Shown here: positions 12,758 to 25,499 of the stretch, in pieces
How the letters are laid out: each line of letters begins with the position of its first letter
How positions within the stretch are numbered: the first letter of the stretch is position 1
From: Rhabditoides inermis
Lineage: Eukaryota > Nematoda > Chromadorea > Rhabditida > Rhabditidae
Length of the DNA stretch: 64,000 nucleotides
Assembly (NCBI GenBank): GCA_963966185.1
Contig: CAWZYM010000442.1
Span: 156,252 to 220,251, forward strand
Reading direction: 5' to 3'
Position numbers and translations under genes: made by a program
Notes under the pieces: generated by a model
Databases searched by the model: none
Seen by the model: the letters and a program-made list of their open reading frames with translations, nothing else
Told to the model about the DNA's origin: nothing

Positions 12758-15700
12758 AACATCTCAGACATCTCTGCAAACATCTCAAACATCTCTGCAC
12801 ATCTCTGCAACATCTTTGCAACATCTCAGACATCTCTGCAAACATCTCAGACATCTCTGCAAACATCTCTGCACATCTCTGCACATCTCTGCAACATCTC
12901 TGCAACATCTCAAACATCTCTGCACATCTCTGCAACATCTCTGCAACATCTCAGACATCTCTGCAAACATCTCAAACGTCTCTGCACATCTCTGCAACAT
13001 CTCTGCAACATCTCAGACATCTCTGCAAACATCTCAGACATCTCTGCGAACATCTCAAACATCTCTGCACATCTCTGCAACATCTCTGCAACATCTCAGA
13101 CATCTCTGCAAACATCTCAGACATCTCTGCAAACATCTCAAACATCTCTGCACATCTCTGCAACATCTTTGCAACATCTCAGACATCTCTGCAAACATCT
13201 CAGACATCTCTGCAAACATCTCTGCACATCTCTGCACATCTCTGCAACATCTCTGCAACATCTCAAACATCTCTGCACATCTCTGCAACATCTCTGCAAC
13301 ATCTCAGACATCTCTGCAAACATCTCAAACGTCTCTGCACATCTCTGCAACATCTCTGCAACATCTCAGACATCTCTGCAAACATCTCAGACATCTCTGC
13401 AAACATCTCAAACATCTCTGCACATCTCTGCAACATCTCTGCAAACATCTCAGACATCTCTGCAAACATCTCAAACATCTCTGCACATCTCTGCAACACC
13501 TCTGCAACATCTCAGACATCTCTGCAAACATCTCAGACATCTCTGCAAACATCTCAAACATCTCTGCACATCTCTGCAACATCTTTGCAACATCTCAGAC
13601 ATCTCTGCAAACATCTCAGACATCTCTGCAAACATCTCTGCACATCTCTGCACATCTCTGCAACATCTCTGCAACATCTCAAACATCTCTGCACATCTCT
13701 GCAACATCTCTGCAACATCTCAGACATCTCTGCAAACATCTCAGACATCTCTACAAACATCTCAAACATCTCTGCACATCTCTGCAACATCTCTGCAACA
13801 TCTCAGACATCTCTGCAAACATCTCTGCACATCTCTGCACATCTCTGCAACATCTCTGCAACATCTCAGACATCTCTGCAAACATCTCAGACATCTCTAC
13901 AAACATCTCAAACATCTCTGCACATCTCTGCAACATCTCTGCAACATCTCAGACATCTCTGCAAACATCTCAGACATCTCTACAAACATCTCAAACATCT
14001 CTGCACATCTCTGCAACATCTCTGCAACATCTCAGACATCTCTGCAAACATCTCTGCACATCTCTGCACATCTCTGCAACATCTCTGCAACATCTCAGAC
14101 ATCTCTGCATCTCAAACATCTCTGCATCTCAAACATCTCTGCACATCTCTGCAACATCTCTGCAACATCTCAGTCATCTCTGCAAACATCTCAGACATCT
14201 CTGCAAACATCTCAAACATCTCTGCACATCTCTGCAACATTTCTGCAACATCTCAGACATCTCTGCATACATCTCAGACATCTCTGCAAACATCTCAGAC
14301 ATCTCTGCAAACATCTCAAACATCTCTGCACTTCTCTGCAACATCTTTGCAACATCTCAGACATCTCTGCAAACATCTCAGACATCTCTGCAAACATCTC
14401 TGCACATCTCTGCACATCTCTGCAACATCTCTGCAACATCTCAGACTCTCTGCAACATCTCAAACATCTCTGCACATCTCTGCAACATCTCTGCAACATC
14501 TCAGACATCTCTGCAAACATCTCAGACATCTCTACAAACATTTCAAACATCTCTGCACATCTCTGCAACATCTCTGCAACATCTCAGACATCTCTGCAAA
14601 CATCTCAGACATCTCTGCAAACATCTCAAACATCTCTGCACATCTCTGCAACATCTCTGCAACATCTCAGACATCTCTGCAAACATCTCTGCACACCTCT
14701 GCACATCTCTGCAACATCTCTGCAACATCTCAGACATCTCTGCATCTCAAACATCTCTGCATCTCAAACATCTCTGCACATCTCTGCAACATCTCTGCAA
14801 CATCTCAGACATCTCTGCAAACATCTCAGACATCTCTGCAAACATCTCAAACATCTCTGCACATCTCTGCAACATCTCTGCAACATCTCAGACATCTCTG
14901 CAAACATCTCAGACATCTCTGCAAACATCTCTGCACATCTCTGCACATCTCTGCAACATCTCTGCAACATCTCAGACATCTCTGCAAACATCTCAGACAT
15001 CTCTGCAAACATCTCAAACATCTCTGCACATCTCTGCAACATCTCTGCAACATCTCAGACTCTCTGCAACATCTCAAACATCTCTGCACATCTCTGCAAC
15101 ATCTCTGCAACATCTCAGACATCTCTGCAAACATCTCAGACATCTCTGCAAACATCTCAAACATCTCTGCACATCTCTGCAACATCTCTGCAACATCTCA
15201 GACATCTCTGCAAACATCTCAGACATCTCGGCAAACATCTCAAACATCTCTGCACATCTCTGCAACATCTCTGCAACATCTCAGACATCTCTGCAAACAT
15301 CTCTGCACATCTCTGCACATCTCTGCAACATCTCTGCAAACATCTCAGACATCTCTGCACATCTCTGCAACATCTCTGCAAACATCTCAGACATCTCTGC
15401 AAACATCTCAAACATCTCTGCACATCTCTGCAACATCTCTGCAACATCTCAGACATCTCTGCAAACATCTCAAACGTCTCTGCACATCTCTGCAACATCT
15501 CTGCAACATCTCAGACATCTCTGCAAACATCTCAGACATCTCTGCAAACATCTCAAACATCTCTGCACATCTCTGCAACATCTCTGCAAACATCTCAGAC
15601 ATCTCTGCAAACATCTCAAACATCTCTGCACATCTCTGCAACACCTCTGCAACATCTCAGACATCTCTGCAAACATCTCAGACATCTCTGCAAACATCTC

Positions 15701-16670
15701 AAACATCTCTGCACATCTCTGCAACATCTTTGCAACATCTCAGACATCTCTGCAAACATCTCAGACATCTCTGCAAACATCTCTGCACATCTCTGCACAT
15801 CTCTGCAACATCTCTGCAACATCTCAAACATCTCTGCACATCTCTGCAACATCTCTGCAACATCTCAGACATCTCTGCAAACATCTCAGACATCTCTACA
15901 AACATCTCAAACATCTCTGCACATCTCTGCAACATCTCTGCAACATCTCAGACATCTCTGCAAACATCTCAGACATCTCTGCAAACATCTCAAACATCTC
16001 TGCACATCTCTGCAACATCTCTGCAACATCTCAGACATCTCTGCAAACATCTCTGCACATCTCTGCACATCTCTGCAACATCTCTGCAACATCTCAGACA
16101 TCTCTGCATCTCAAACATCTCTGCATCTCAAACATCTCTGCACATCTCTGCAACATCTCTGCAACATCTCAGACATCTCTGCAAACATCTCAGACATCTC
16201 TGCAAACATCTCAAACATCTCTGCACATCTCTGCAACATCTCTGCAACATCTCAGACATCTCTGCAAACATCTCAAACATCTCTGCAAACATCTCAAACA
16301 TCTCCGCACATCTCTGCAACATCTCTGCAACATCTCAGTCATCTCTGCACACATCTCAGACATCTCTGCAAACATCTCAAACATCTCTGCACATCTCTGC
16401 AAAAAAATGCAAACGTCTCAAACATCTCTGCACATCTCTGCAACATCTCTGCAACATCTCAGACATCTCTGCAAACATCTCAGACATCTCTGCAAACATC
16501 TCAAACATCTCTGCACATCTCTGCAACATCTCTGCAACATCTCAGACATCTCTGCAACATCTCAGTCATCTCTGCAAACATCTCAGCCATCTCTGCAAAC
16601 ATCTCAAACATTTCTGCACATCTCTGCAACATCTCTGCAACATCTCAGACATCTCTGCAAACATCTCAGA
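11570..16670 (+). repeat. Block S2, copy 2 (partner 5361-10377)
   Basis: Second copy, about 84 bp longer than the first. Its start overlaps the second unit of the 1247 bp tandem duplication, and its end overlaps the first unit of the 1134 bp duplication. The three events are therefore nested or overlapping, not side by side. Confidence 0.82.
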
Positions 16671-17748
16671 CATCTCTGCAAACATCTCAAACATCTCTGC
16701 ACATCTCTGCAACATCTCTGCAAACATCTCAGACATCTCTGCAAACATCTCAAACATCTCTGCACATCTCTGCAACACCTCTGCAACATCTCAGACATCT
16801 CTGCAAACATCTCAGACATCTCTGCAAACATCTCAAACATCTCTGCACATCTCTGCAACATCTTTGCAACATCTCAGACATCTCTGCAAACATCTCAGAC
16901 ATCTCTGCAAACATCTCTGCACATCTCTGCACATCTCTGCAACATCTCTGCAACATCTCAAACATCTCTGCACATCTCTGCAACATCTCTGCAACATCTC
17001 AGACATCTCTGCAAACATCTCAGACATCTCTACAAACATCTCAAACATCTCTGCACATCTCTGCAACATCTCTGCAACATCTCAGACATCTCTGCAAACA
17101 TCTCAGACATCTCTGCAAACATCTCAAACGTCTCTGCACATCTCTGCAACATCTCTGCAACATCTCAGACATCTCTGCAAACATCTCTGCACATCTCTGC
17201 ACATCTCTGCAACATCTCTGCAACATCTCAGACATCTCTGCATCTCAAACATCTCTGCATCTCAAACATCTCTGCACATCTCTGCAACATCTCTGCAACA
17301 TCTCAGACATCTCTGCAAACATCTCAGACATCTCTGCAAACATCTCAAACATCTCTGCACATCTCTGCAACATCTCTGCAACATCTCAGACATCTCTGCA
17401 AACATCTCAAACATCTCTGCAAACATCTCAAACATCTCCGCACATCTCTGCAACATCTCTGCAACATCTCAGTCATCTCTGCAAACATCTCAGACATCTC
17501 TGCAAACATCTCAAACATCTCTGCACATCTCTGCAAAAAAATGCAAACGTCTCAAACATCTCTGCACATCTCTGCAACATCTCTGCAACATCTCAGACAT
17601 CTCTGCAAACATCTCAGACATCTCTGCAAACATCTCAAACATCTCTGCACATCTCTGCAACATCTCTGCAACATCTCAGACATCTCTGCAACATCTCAGT
17701 CATCTCTGCAAACATCTCAGCCATCTCTGCAAACATCTCAAAGATTTC
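15481..17748 (+). repeat. 1134 bp tandem duplication, two units
   Basis: Units 15481-16614 and 16615-17748. The A7 tract (16401 and 17535), the double gcatctcaaac words (about 16105 and 17238) and the ctccgcac word (about 16310 and 17445) each recur at 1134 bp. Small differences include ctctgcacacatc near 16347 in the first unit and a cgtctc near 17128 in the second. Confidence 0.87.
16401..16617 (+). repeat. A7 marker cassette, copy 3
   Basis: A7 at 16401-16407 and catttctgc ending at 16617. It lies 6293 bp from copy 2 and 1134 bp before copy 4, matching the two duplications that contain it. Confidence 0.9.
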
Positions 17749-20143
17749 TGCACATCTCTGCAACATCTCTGCAACATCTCAGTCATCTCTGCAACATCTC
17801 AGACATCTCTGCAAACATCTCAGACATCTCTGCAAACATCTCAAACATCTCTGCACATCTCTGCAACATCTTTGCAACATCTCAGACATCTCTGCAAACA
17901 TCTCAGACATCCCTGCAAACATCTCAAAAATCTCTGCACATCTCTGCAACATCTCTGCAACATCTCAGACTCTCTGCAACATCTCAAACATCTCTGCACA
18001 TCTCTGCAACATCTCTGCAACATCTCAGACATCTCTGCAAACATCTCAGACATCTCTGCAAACATCTCAAACATCTCTGCACATCTCTGCAACATCTCTG
18101 CAACATCTCAGACATCTCTGCAAACATCTCAGACATCTCGGCAAACATCTCAAACATCTCTGCACATCTCTGCAACATCTCTGCAACATCTCAGACATCT
18201 CTGCAAACATCTCTGCACATCTCTGCACATCTCTGCAACATCTCTGCATCTCAAACATCTCTGCACATCTCTGCAACATCTCTGCAAACATCTCAGACAT
18301 CTCTGCAAACATCTCAAACATCTCTGCACATCTCTGCAACATCTCTGCAACATCTCTGCAACATCTCAGACATCTCTGCAAACATCTCAAACGTCTCTGC
18401 ACATCTCTGCAACATCTCTGCAACATCTCAGACATCTCTGCAAACATCTCAGACATCTCTGCAAACATCTCAAACATCTCTGCACTTCTCTGCAACATCT
18501 TTGCAACATCTCAGACATCTCTGCAAACATCTCAGACATCTCTGCAAACATCTCTGCACGTCTCTGCACATCTCTGCAACATCTCCGCAACATCTCAGAC
18601 TCTCTGCAACATCTCAAACATCTCTGCACATCTCTGCAACATCTCTGCAACATCTCAGACATCTCTGCAAACATCTCAGACATCTCTACAAACATCTCAA
18701 ACATCTCTGCACATCTCTGCAACATCTCTGCAACATCTCAGACATCTCTGCAAACATCTCAGACATCTCTGCAAACATCTCAAACATCTCTGCACATCTC
18801 TGCAACATCTCTGCAACATCTCAGACATCTCTGCAAACATCTCTGCACACCTCTGCACATCTCTGCAACATCTCTGCAACATCTCAGACATCTCTGCATC
18901 TCAAACATCTCTGCATCTCAAACATCTCTGCACATCTCTGCAACATCTCTGCAACATCTCAGACATCTCTGCAAACATCTCAGACATCTCTGCAAACATC
19001 TCAAACATCTCTGCACATCTCTGCAACATCTCTGCAACATCTCAGACATCTCTGCAAACATCTCAGACATCTCTGCAAACATCTCTGCACATCTCTGCAC
19101 ATCTCTGAAACATCTCTGCAACATCTCAGACATCTCTGCAAACATCTCAGACATCTCTGCAAACATCTCAAACATCTCTGCACATCTCTGCAACATCTCT
19201 GCAACATCTCAGACTCTCTGCAACATCTCAAACATCTCTGCACATCTCTGCAACATCTCTGCAACATCTCAGACATCTCTGCAAACATCTCAGACATCTC
19301 TGCAAACATCTCAAACATCTCTGCACATCTCTGCAACATCTCTGCAACATCTCAGACATCTCTGCAAACATCTCAGACATCTCGGCAAACATCTCAAACA
19401 TCTCTGCACATCTCTGCAACATCTCTGCAACATCTCAGACATCTCTGCAAACATCTCTGCACATCTCTGCACATCTCTGCAACATCTCTGCAAACATCTC
19501 AGACATCTCTGCACATCTCTGCAACATCTCTGCAAACATCTCAGACATCTCTGCAAACATCTCAAACATCTCTGCACATCTCTGCAACATCTCTGCAACA
19601 TCTCAGACATCTCTGCAAACATCTCAAACGTCTCTGCACATCTCTGCAACATCTCTGCAACATCTCAGACATCTCTGCAAACATCTCAGACATCTCTGCA
19701 AACATCTCAAACATCTCTGCACATCTCTGCAACATCTCTGCAAACATCTCAGACATCTCTGCAAACATCTCAAACATCTCTGCACATCTCTGCAACACCT
19801 CTGCAACATCTCAGACATCTCTGCAAACATCTCAGACATCTCTGCAAACATCTCAAACATCTCTGCACATCTCTGCAACATCTTTGCAACATCTCAGACA
19901 TCTCTGCAAACATCTCAGACATCTCTGCAAACATCTCTGCACATCTCTGCACATCTCTGCAACATCTCTGCAACATCTCAAACATCTCTGCACATCTCTG
20001 CAACATCTCTGCAACATCTCAGACATCTCTGCAAACATCTCAGACATCTCTACAAACATCTCAAACATCTCTGCACATCTCTGCAACATCTCTGCAACAT
20101 CTCAGACATCTCTGCAAACATCTCAGACATCTCTGCAAACATC
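17504..20143 (+). repeat. Block S1, copy 2 (partner 3301-5930)
   Basis: This is the second copy of the 2.6 kb block. Near 18330-18370 it has three consecutive E words where copy 1 has two. That 11 bp gain explains the offset change from 14203 to 14214. Similarity to copy 1 stops near 20143, where this copy continues with caaac words and copy 1 with ctgcac words. Confidence 0.8.
17535..17751 (+). repeat. A7 marker cassette, copy 4
   Basis: A7 at 17535-17541, with a private change in the tail (aaagatttctgc where the other copies have aaacatttctgc). It is followed by the same cagtcatctctgcaac and catccctgc words as copy 1, so it is a hybrid: its head comes with the 1134 bp duplication and its tail matches the 3.3-5.9 kb block. 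Confidence 0.9.
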
Positions 20144-21378
20144 TCAAACATCTCTGCACATCTCTGCAACATCTCTGCAACATCTCAGACATCTCTGCAA
20201 ACATCTCTGCACATCTCTGCACATCTCTGCAACATCTCTGCAACATCTCAGACATCTCTGCATCTCAAACATCTCTGCATCTCAAACATCTCTGCACATC
20301 TCTGCAACATCTCTGCAACATCTCAGACATCTCTGCAAACATCTCAGACATCTCTGCAAACATCTCAAACATCTCTGCACATCTCTGCAACATCTCTGCA
20401 ACATCTCAGACATCTCTGCAAACATCTCAAACATCTCTGCAAACATCTCAAACATCTCTGCACATCTCTGCAACATCTCTGCAACATCTCAGTCATCTCT
20501 GCAAACATCTCAGACATCTCTGCAAACATCTCAAACATCTCTGCACATCTCTGCAACATTTCTGCAACATCTCAGACATCTCTGCATACATCTCAGACAT
20601 CTCTGCAAACATCTCAGACATCTCTGCAAACATCTCAAACATCTCTGCACTTCTCTGCAACATCTTTGCAACATCTCAGACATCTCTGCAAACATCTCAG
20701 ACATCTCTGCAAACATCTCTGCACATCTCTGAACATCTCTGCAACATCTCTGCAACATCTCAGACTCTCTGCAACATCTCAAACATCTCTGCACATCTCT
20801 GCAACATCTCTGCAACATCTCAGACATCTCTGCAAACATCTCAGACATCTCTACAAACATCTTAAACATCTCTGCACATCTCTGCAACATCTCTGCAACA
20901 TCTCAGACATCTCTGCAAACATCTCAGACATCTCTGCAAACATCTCAAACATCTCTGCACATCTCTGCAACATCTCTGCAACATCTCAGACATCTCTGCA
21001 AACATCTCTGCACACCTCTGCACATCTCTGCAACATCTCTGCAACATCTCAGACATCTCTGCATCTCAAACATCTCTGCATCTCAAACATCTCTGCACAT
21101 CTCTGCAACATCTCTGCAACATCTCAGACATCTCTGCAAACATCTCAGACATCTCTGCAAACATCTCAAACATCTCTGCACATCTCTGCAACATCTCTGC
21201 AACATCTCAGACATCTCTGCAAACATCTCAGACATCTCTGCAAACATCTCTGCACATCTCTGCACATCTCTGAAACATCTCTGCAACATCTCAGACATCT
21301 CTGCAAACATCTCAGACATCTCTGCAAACATCTCAAACATCTCTGCACATCTCTGCAACATCTCTGCAACATCTCAGA
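18735..21378 (+). repeat. Block S3, copy 1 (partner 25500-28226)
   Basis: This block of about 2.64 kb recurs at an offset of 6765 bp up to about 20.4 kb and 6848 bp afterwards. The step is exactly 83 bp, one monomer. Shared markers include cacacctctg, cacatctctgaaac, gactctctgc, gcatacatc and cacttctc. Confidence 0.82.
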
Positions 21379-24300
21379 CTCTCTGCAACATCTCAAACAT
21401 CTCTGCACATCTCTGCAACATCTCTGCAACATCTCTGCAACATCTCAGACATCTCTGCAAACATCTCAGACATCTCTGCAAACATCTCTGCACATCTCTG
21501 CACATCTCTGCAACATCTCTGCAACATCTCAAACATCTCTGCACATCTCTGCAACATCTCTGCAACATCTCAGACATCTCTGCAAACATCTCAGACATCT
21601 CTACAAACATCTCAAACATCTCTGCACATCTCTGCAACATCTCTGCAACATCTCAGACATCTCTGCAAACATCTCAGACATCTCTGCAAACATCTCAAAC
21701 ATCTCTGCACATCTCTGCAACATCTCTGCAACATCTCAGACATCTCTGCAAACATCTCTGCACATCTCTGCACATCTCTGCAACATCTCTGCAACATCTC
21801 AGACATCTCTGCATCTCAAACATCTCTGCATCTCAAACATCTCTGCACATCTCTGCAACATCTCTGCAACATCTCAGACATCTCTGCAAACATCTCAGAC
21901 ATCTCTGCAAACATCTCAAACATCTCTGCACATCTCTGCAACATCTCTGCAACATCTCAGACATCTCTGCAAACATCTCAAACATCTCTGCAAACATCTC
22001 AAACATCTCTGCACATCTCTGCAACATCTCTGCAACATCTCAGTCATCTCTGCAAACATCTCAGACATCTCTGCAAACATCTCAAACATCTCTGCACATC
22101 TCTGCAACATTTCTGCAACATCTCAGACATCTCTGCATACATCTCAGACATCTCTGCAAACATCTCTGCCCATCTCTGCACATCTCTGCAACATCTCTGC
22201 AACATCTCAGACATCTCTGCAAACATCTCAGACATCTCTGCAAACGTCTCAAACATCTCTGCACATCTCTGCAACATCTCTGCAACATCTCAGTCATCTC
22301 TGCAAACATCTCAGACATCTCTGCAAACATCTCAAACATCTCTGCACATCTCTGCAACATTTCTGCAACATCTCAGACATCTCTGCATACATCTCAGACA
22401 TCTCTGCAAACATCTCTGCCCATCTCTGCACATCTCTGCAACATCTCTGCAACATCTCAGACATCTCTGCAAACATCTCTGCACATCTCTGCACATCTCT
22501 GCAACATCTCTGCAAACATCTCAGACATCTCTGCACATCTCTGCAACATCTCTGCAAACATCTCAGACATCTCTGCAAACATCTCAAACATCTCTGCACA
22601 TCTCTGCAACATCTCTGCAACATCTCAGACATCTCTGCAAACATCTCAAACGTCTCTGCACATCTCTGCAACATCTCTGCAACATCTCAGACATCTCTGC
22701 AAACATCTCAGACATCTCTGCAAACATCTCAAACATCTCTGCACATCTCTGCAACATCTCTGCAAACATCTCAGACATCTCTGCAAACATCTCAAACATC
22801 TCTGCACATCTCTGCAACACCTCTGCAACATCTCAGACATCTCTGCAAACATCTCAGACATCTCTGCAAACATCTCAAACATCTCTGCACATCTCTGCAA
22901 CATCTTTGCAACATCTCAGACATCTCTGCAAACATCTCAGACATCTCTGCAAACATCTCTGCACATCTCTGCACATCTCTGCAACATCTCTGCAACATCT
23001 CAAACATCTCTGCACATCTCTGCAACATCTCTGCAACATCTCAGACATCTCTGCAAACATCTCAGACATCTCTACAAACATCTCAAACATCTCTGCACAT
23101 CTCTGCAACATCTCTGCAACATCTCAGACATCTCTGCAAACATCTCAGACATCTCTGCAAACATCTCAAACATCTCTGCACATCTCTGCAACATCTCTGC
23201 AACATCTCAGACATCTCTGCAAACATCTCTGCACATCTCTGCACATCTCTGCAACATCTCTGCAACATCTCAGACATCTCTGCATCTCAAACATCTCTGC
23301 ATCTCTGCACATCTCTGCACATCTCTGCAACATCTCTGCAACATCTCAGACATCTCTGCAAACATCTCAGACATCTCTGCAAACATCTCAAACATCTCTG
23401 CACATCTCTGCAACATTTCTGCAACATCTCAGACATCTCTGCATACATCTCAGACATCTCTGCAAACATCTCTGCCCATCTCTGCACATCTCTGCAACAT
23501 CTCTGCAACATCTCAGACATCTCTGCAAACATCTCTGCACATCTCTGCACATCTCTGCAACATCTCTGCAAACATCTCAGACATCTCTGCACATCTCTGC
23601 AACATCTCTGCAAACATCTCAGACATCTCTGCAAACATCTCAAACATCTCTGCACATCTCTGCAACATCTCTGCAACATCTCAGACATCTCTGCAAACAT
23701 CTCAAACGTCTCTGCACATCTCTGCAACATCTCTGCAACATCTCAGACATCTCTGCAAACATCTCAGACATCTCTGCAAACATCTCAAACATCTCTGCAC
23801 ATCTCTGCAACATCTCTGCAAACATCTCAGACATCTCTGCAAACATCTCAAACATCTCTGCACATCTCTGCAACACCTCTGCAACATCTCAGACATCTCT
23901 GCAAACATCTCAGACATCTCTGCAAACATCTCAAACATCTCTGCACATCTCTGCAACATCTTTGCAACATCTCAGACATCTCTGCAAACATCTCAGACAT
24001 CTCTGCAAACATCTCTGCACATCTCTGCACATCTCTGCAACATCTCTGCAACATCTCAAACATCTCTGCACATCTCTGCAACATCTCTGCAACATCTCAG
24101 ACATCTCTGCAAACATCTCAAACATCTCTGCAAACATCTCAAACATCTCTGCACATCTCTGCAACATCTCTGCAACATCTCAGTCATCTCTGCAAACATC
24201 TCAGACATCTCTGCAAACATCTCAAACATCTCTGCACATCTCTGCAACATTTCTGCAACATCTCAGACATCTCTGCATACATCTCAGACATCTCTGCAAA

Positions 24301-25499
24301 CATCTCTGCCCATCTCTGCACATCTCTGCAACATCTCTGCAACATCTCAGACATCTCTGCAAACATCTCAGACATCTCTGCAAACGTCTCAAACATCTCT
24401 GCACATCTCTGCAACATCTCTGCAACATCTCAGTCATCTCTGCAAACATCTCAGACATCTCTGCAAACATCTCAAACATCTCTGCACATCTCTGCAACAT
24501 TTCTGCAACATCTCAGACATCTCTGCATACATCTCAGACATCTCTGCAAACATCTCTGCCCATCTCTGCACATCTCTGCAACATCTCTGCAACATCTCAG
24601 ACATCTCTGCAAACATCTCAGACATCTCTGCAAACATCTCAAACATCTCTGCACATCTCTGCAACATCTCTGCAACATCTCAGACATCTCTGCAACATCT
24701 CAGTCATCTCTGCAAACATCTCAGCCATCTCTGCAAACATCTCAAACATTTCTGCACATCTCTGCAACATCTCTGCAACATCTCAGTCATCTCTGCAACA
24801 TCTCAGACATCTCTGCAAACATCTCAGACATCTCTGCAAACATCTCAAACATCTCTGCACATCTCTGCAACATCTTTGCAACATCTCAGACATCTCTGCA
24901 AACATCTCAGACATCCCTGCAAACATCTCAAACATCTCTGCACATCTCTGCAACATCTCTGCAACATCTCAGACTCTCTGCAACATCTCAAACATCTCTG
25001 CACATCTCTGCAACATCTCTGCAACATCTCAGACATCTCTGCAAACATCTCAGACATCTCTGCAAACATCTCAAACATCTCTGCACATCTCTGCAACATC
25101 TCAGACATCTCTGCAAACATCTCAGACATCTCGGCAAACATCTCAAACATCTCTGCACATCTCTGCAACATCTCTGCAACATCTCAGACATCTCTGCAAA
25201 CATCTCTGCACATCTCTGCACATCTCTGCAACATCTCTGCATCTCAAACATCTCTGCACATCTCTGCAACATCTCTGCAAACATCTCAGACATCTCTGCA
25301 AACATCTCAAACATCTCTGCACATCTCTGCAACATCTCTGCAACATCTCAAACATCTCTGCACATCTCTGCAACATCTCTGCAACATCTCTGCAACATCT
25401 CAGACATCTCTGCAAACATCTCAAACGTCTCAGCACATCTCTGCAACATCTCTGCAACATCTCAGACATCTCTGCAAACATCTCAGACATCTCTGCAAC

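Noticed and set aside
3332..17541. A7 tracts as poly(A) tails of retroposed elements
   Set aside because: Only seven A residues, no target-site duplication, and satellite words continue on both sides.
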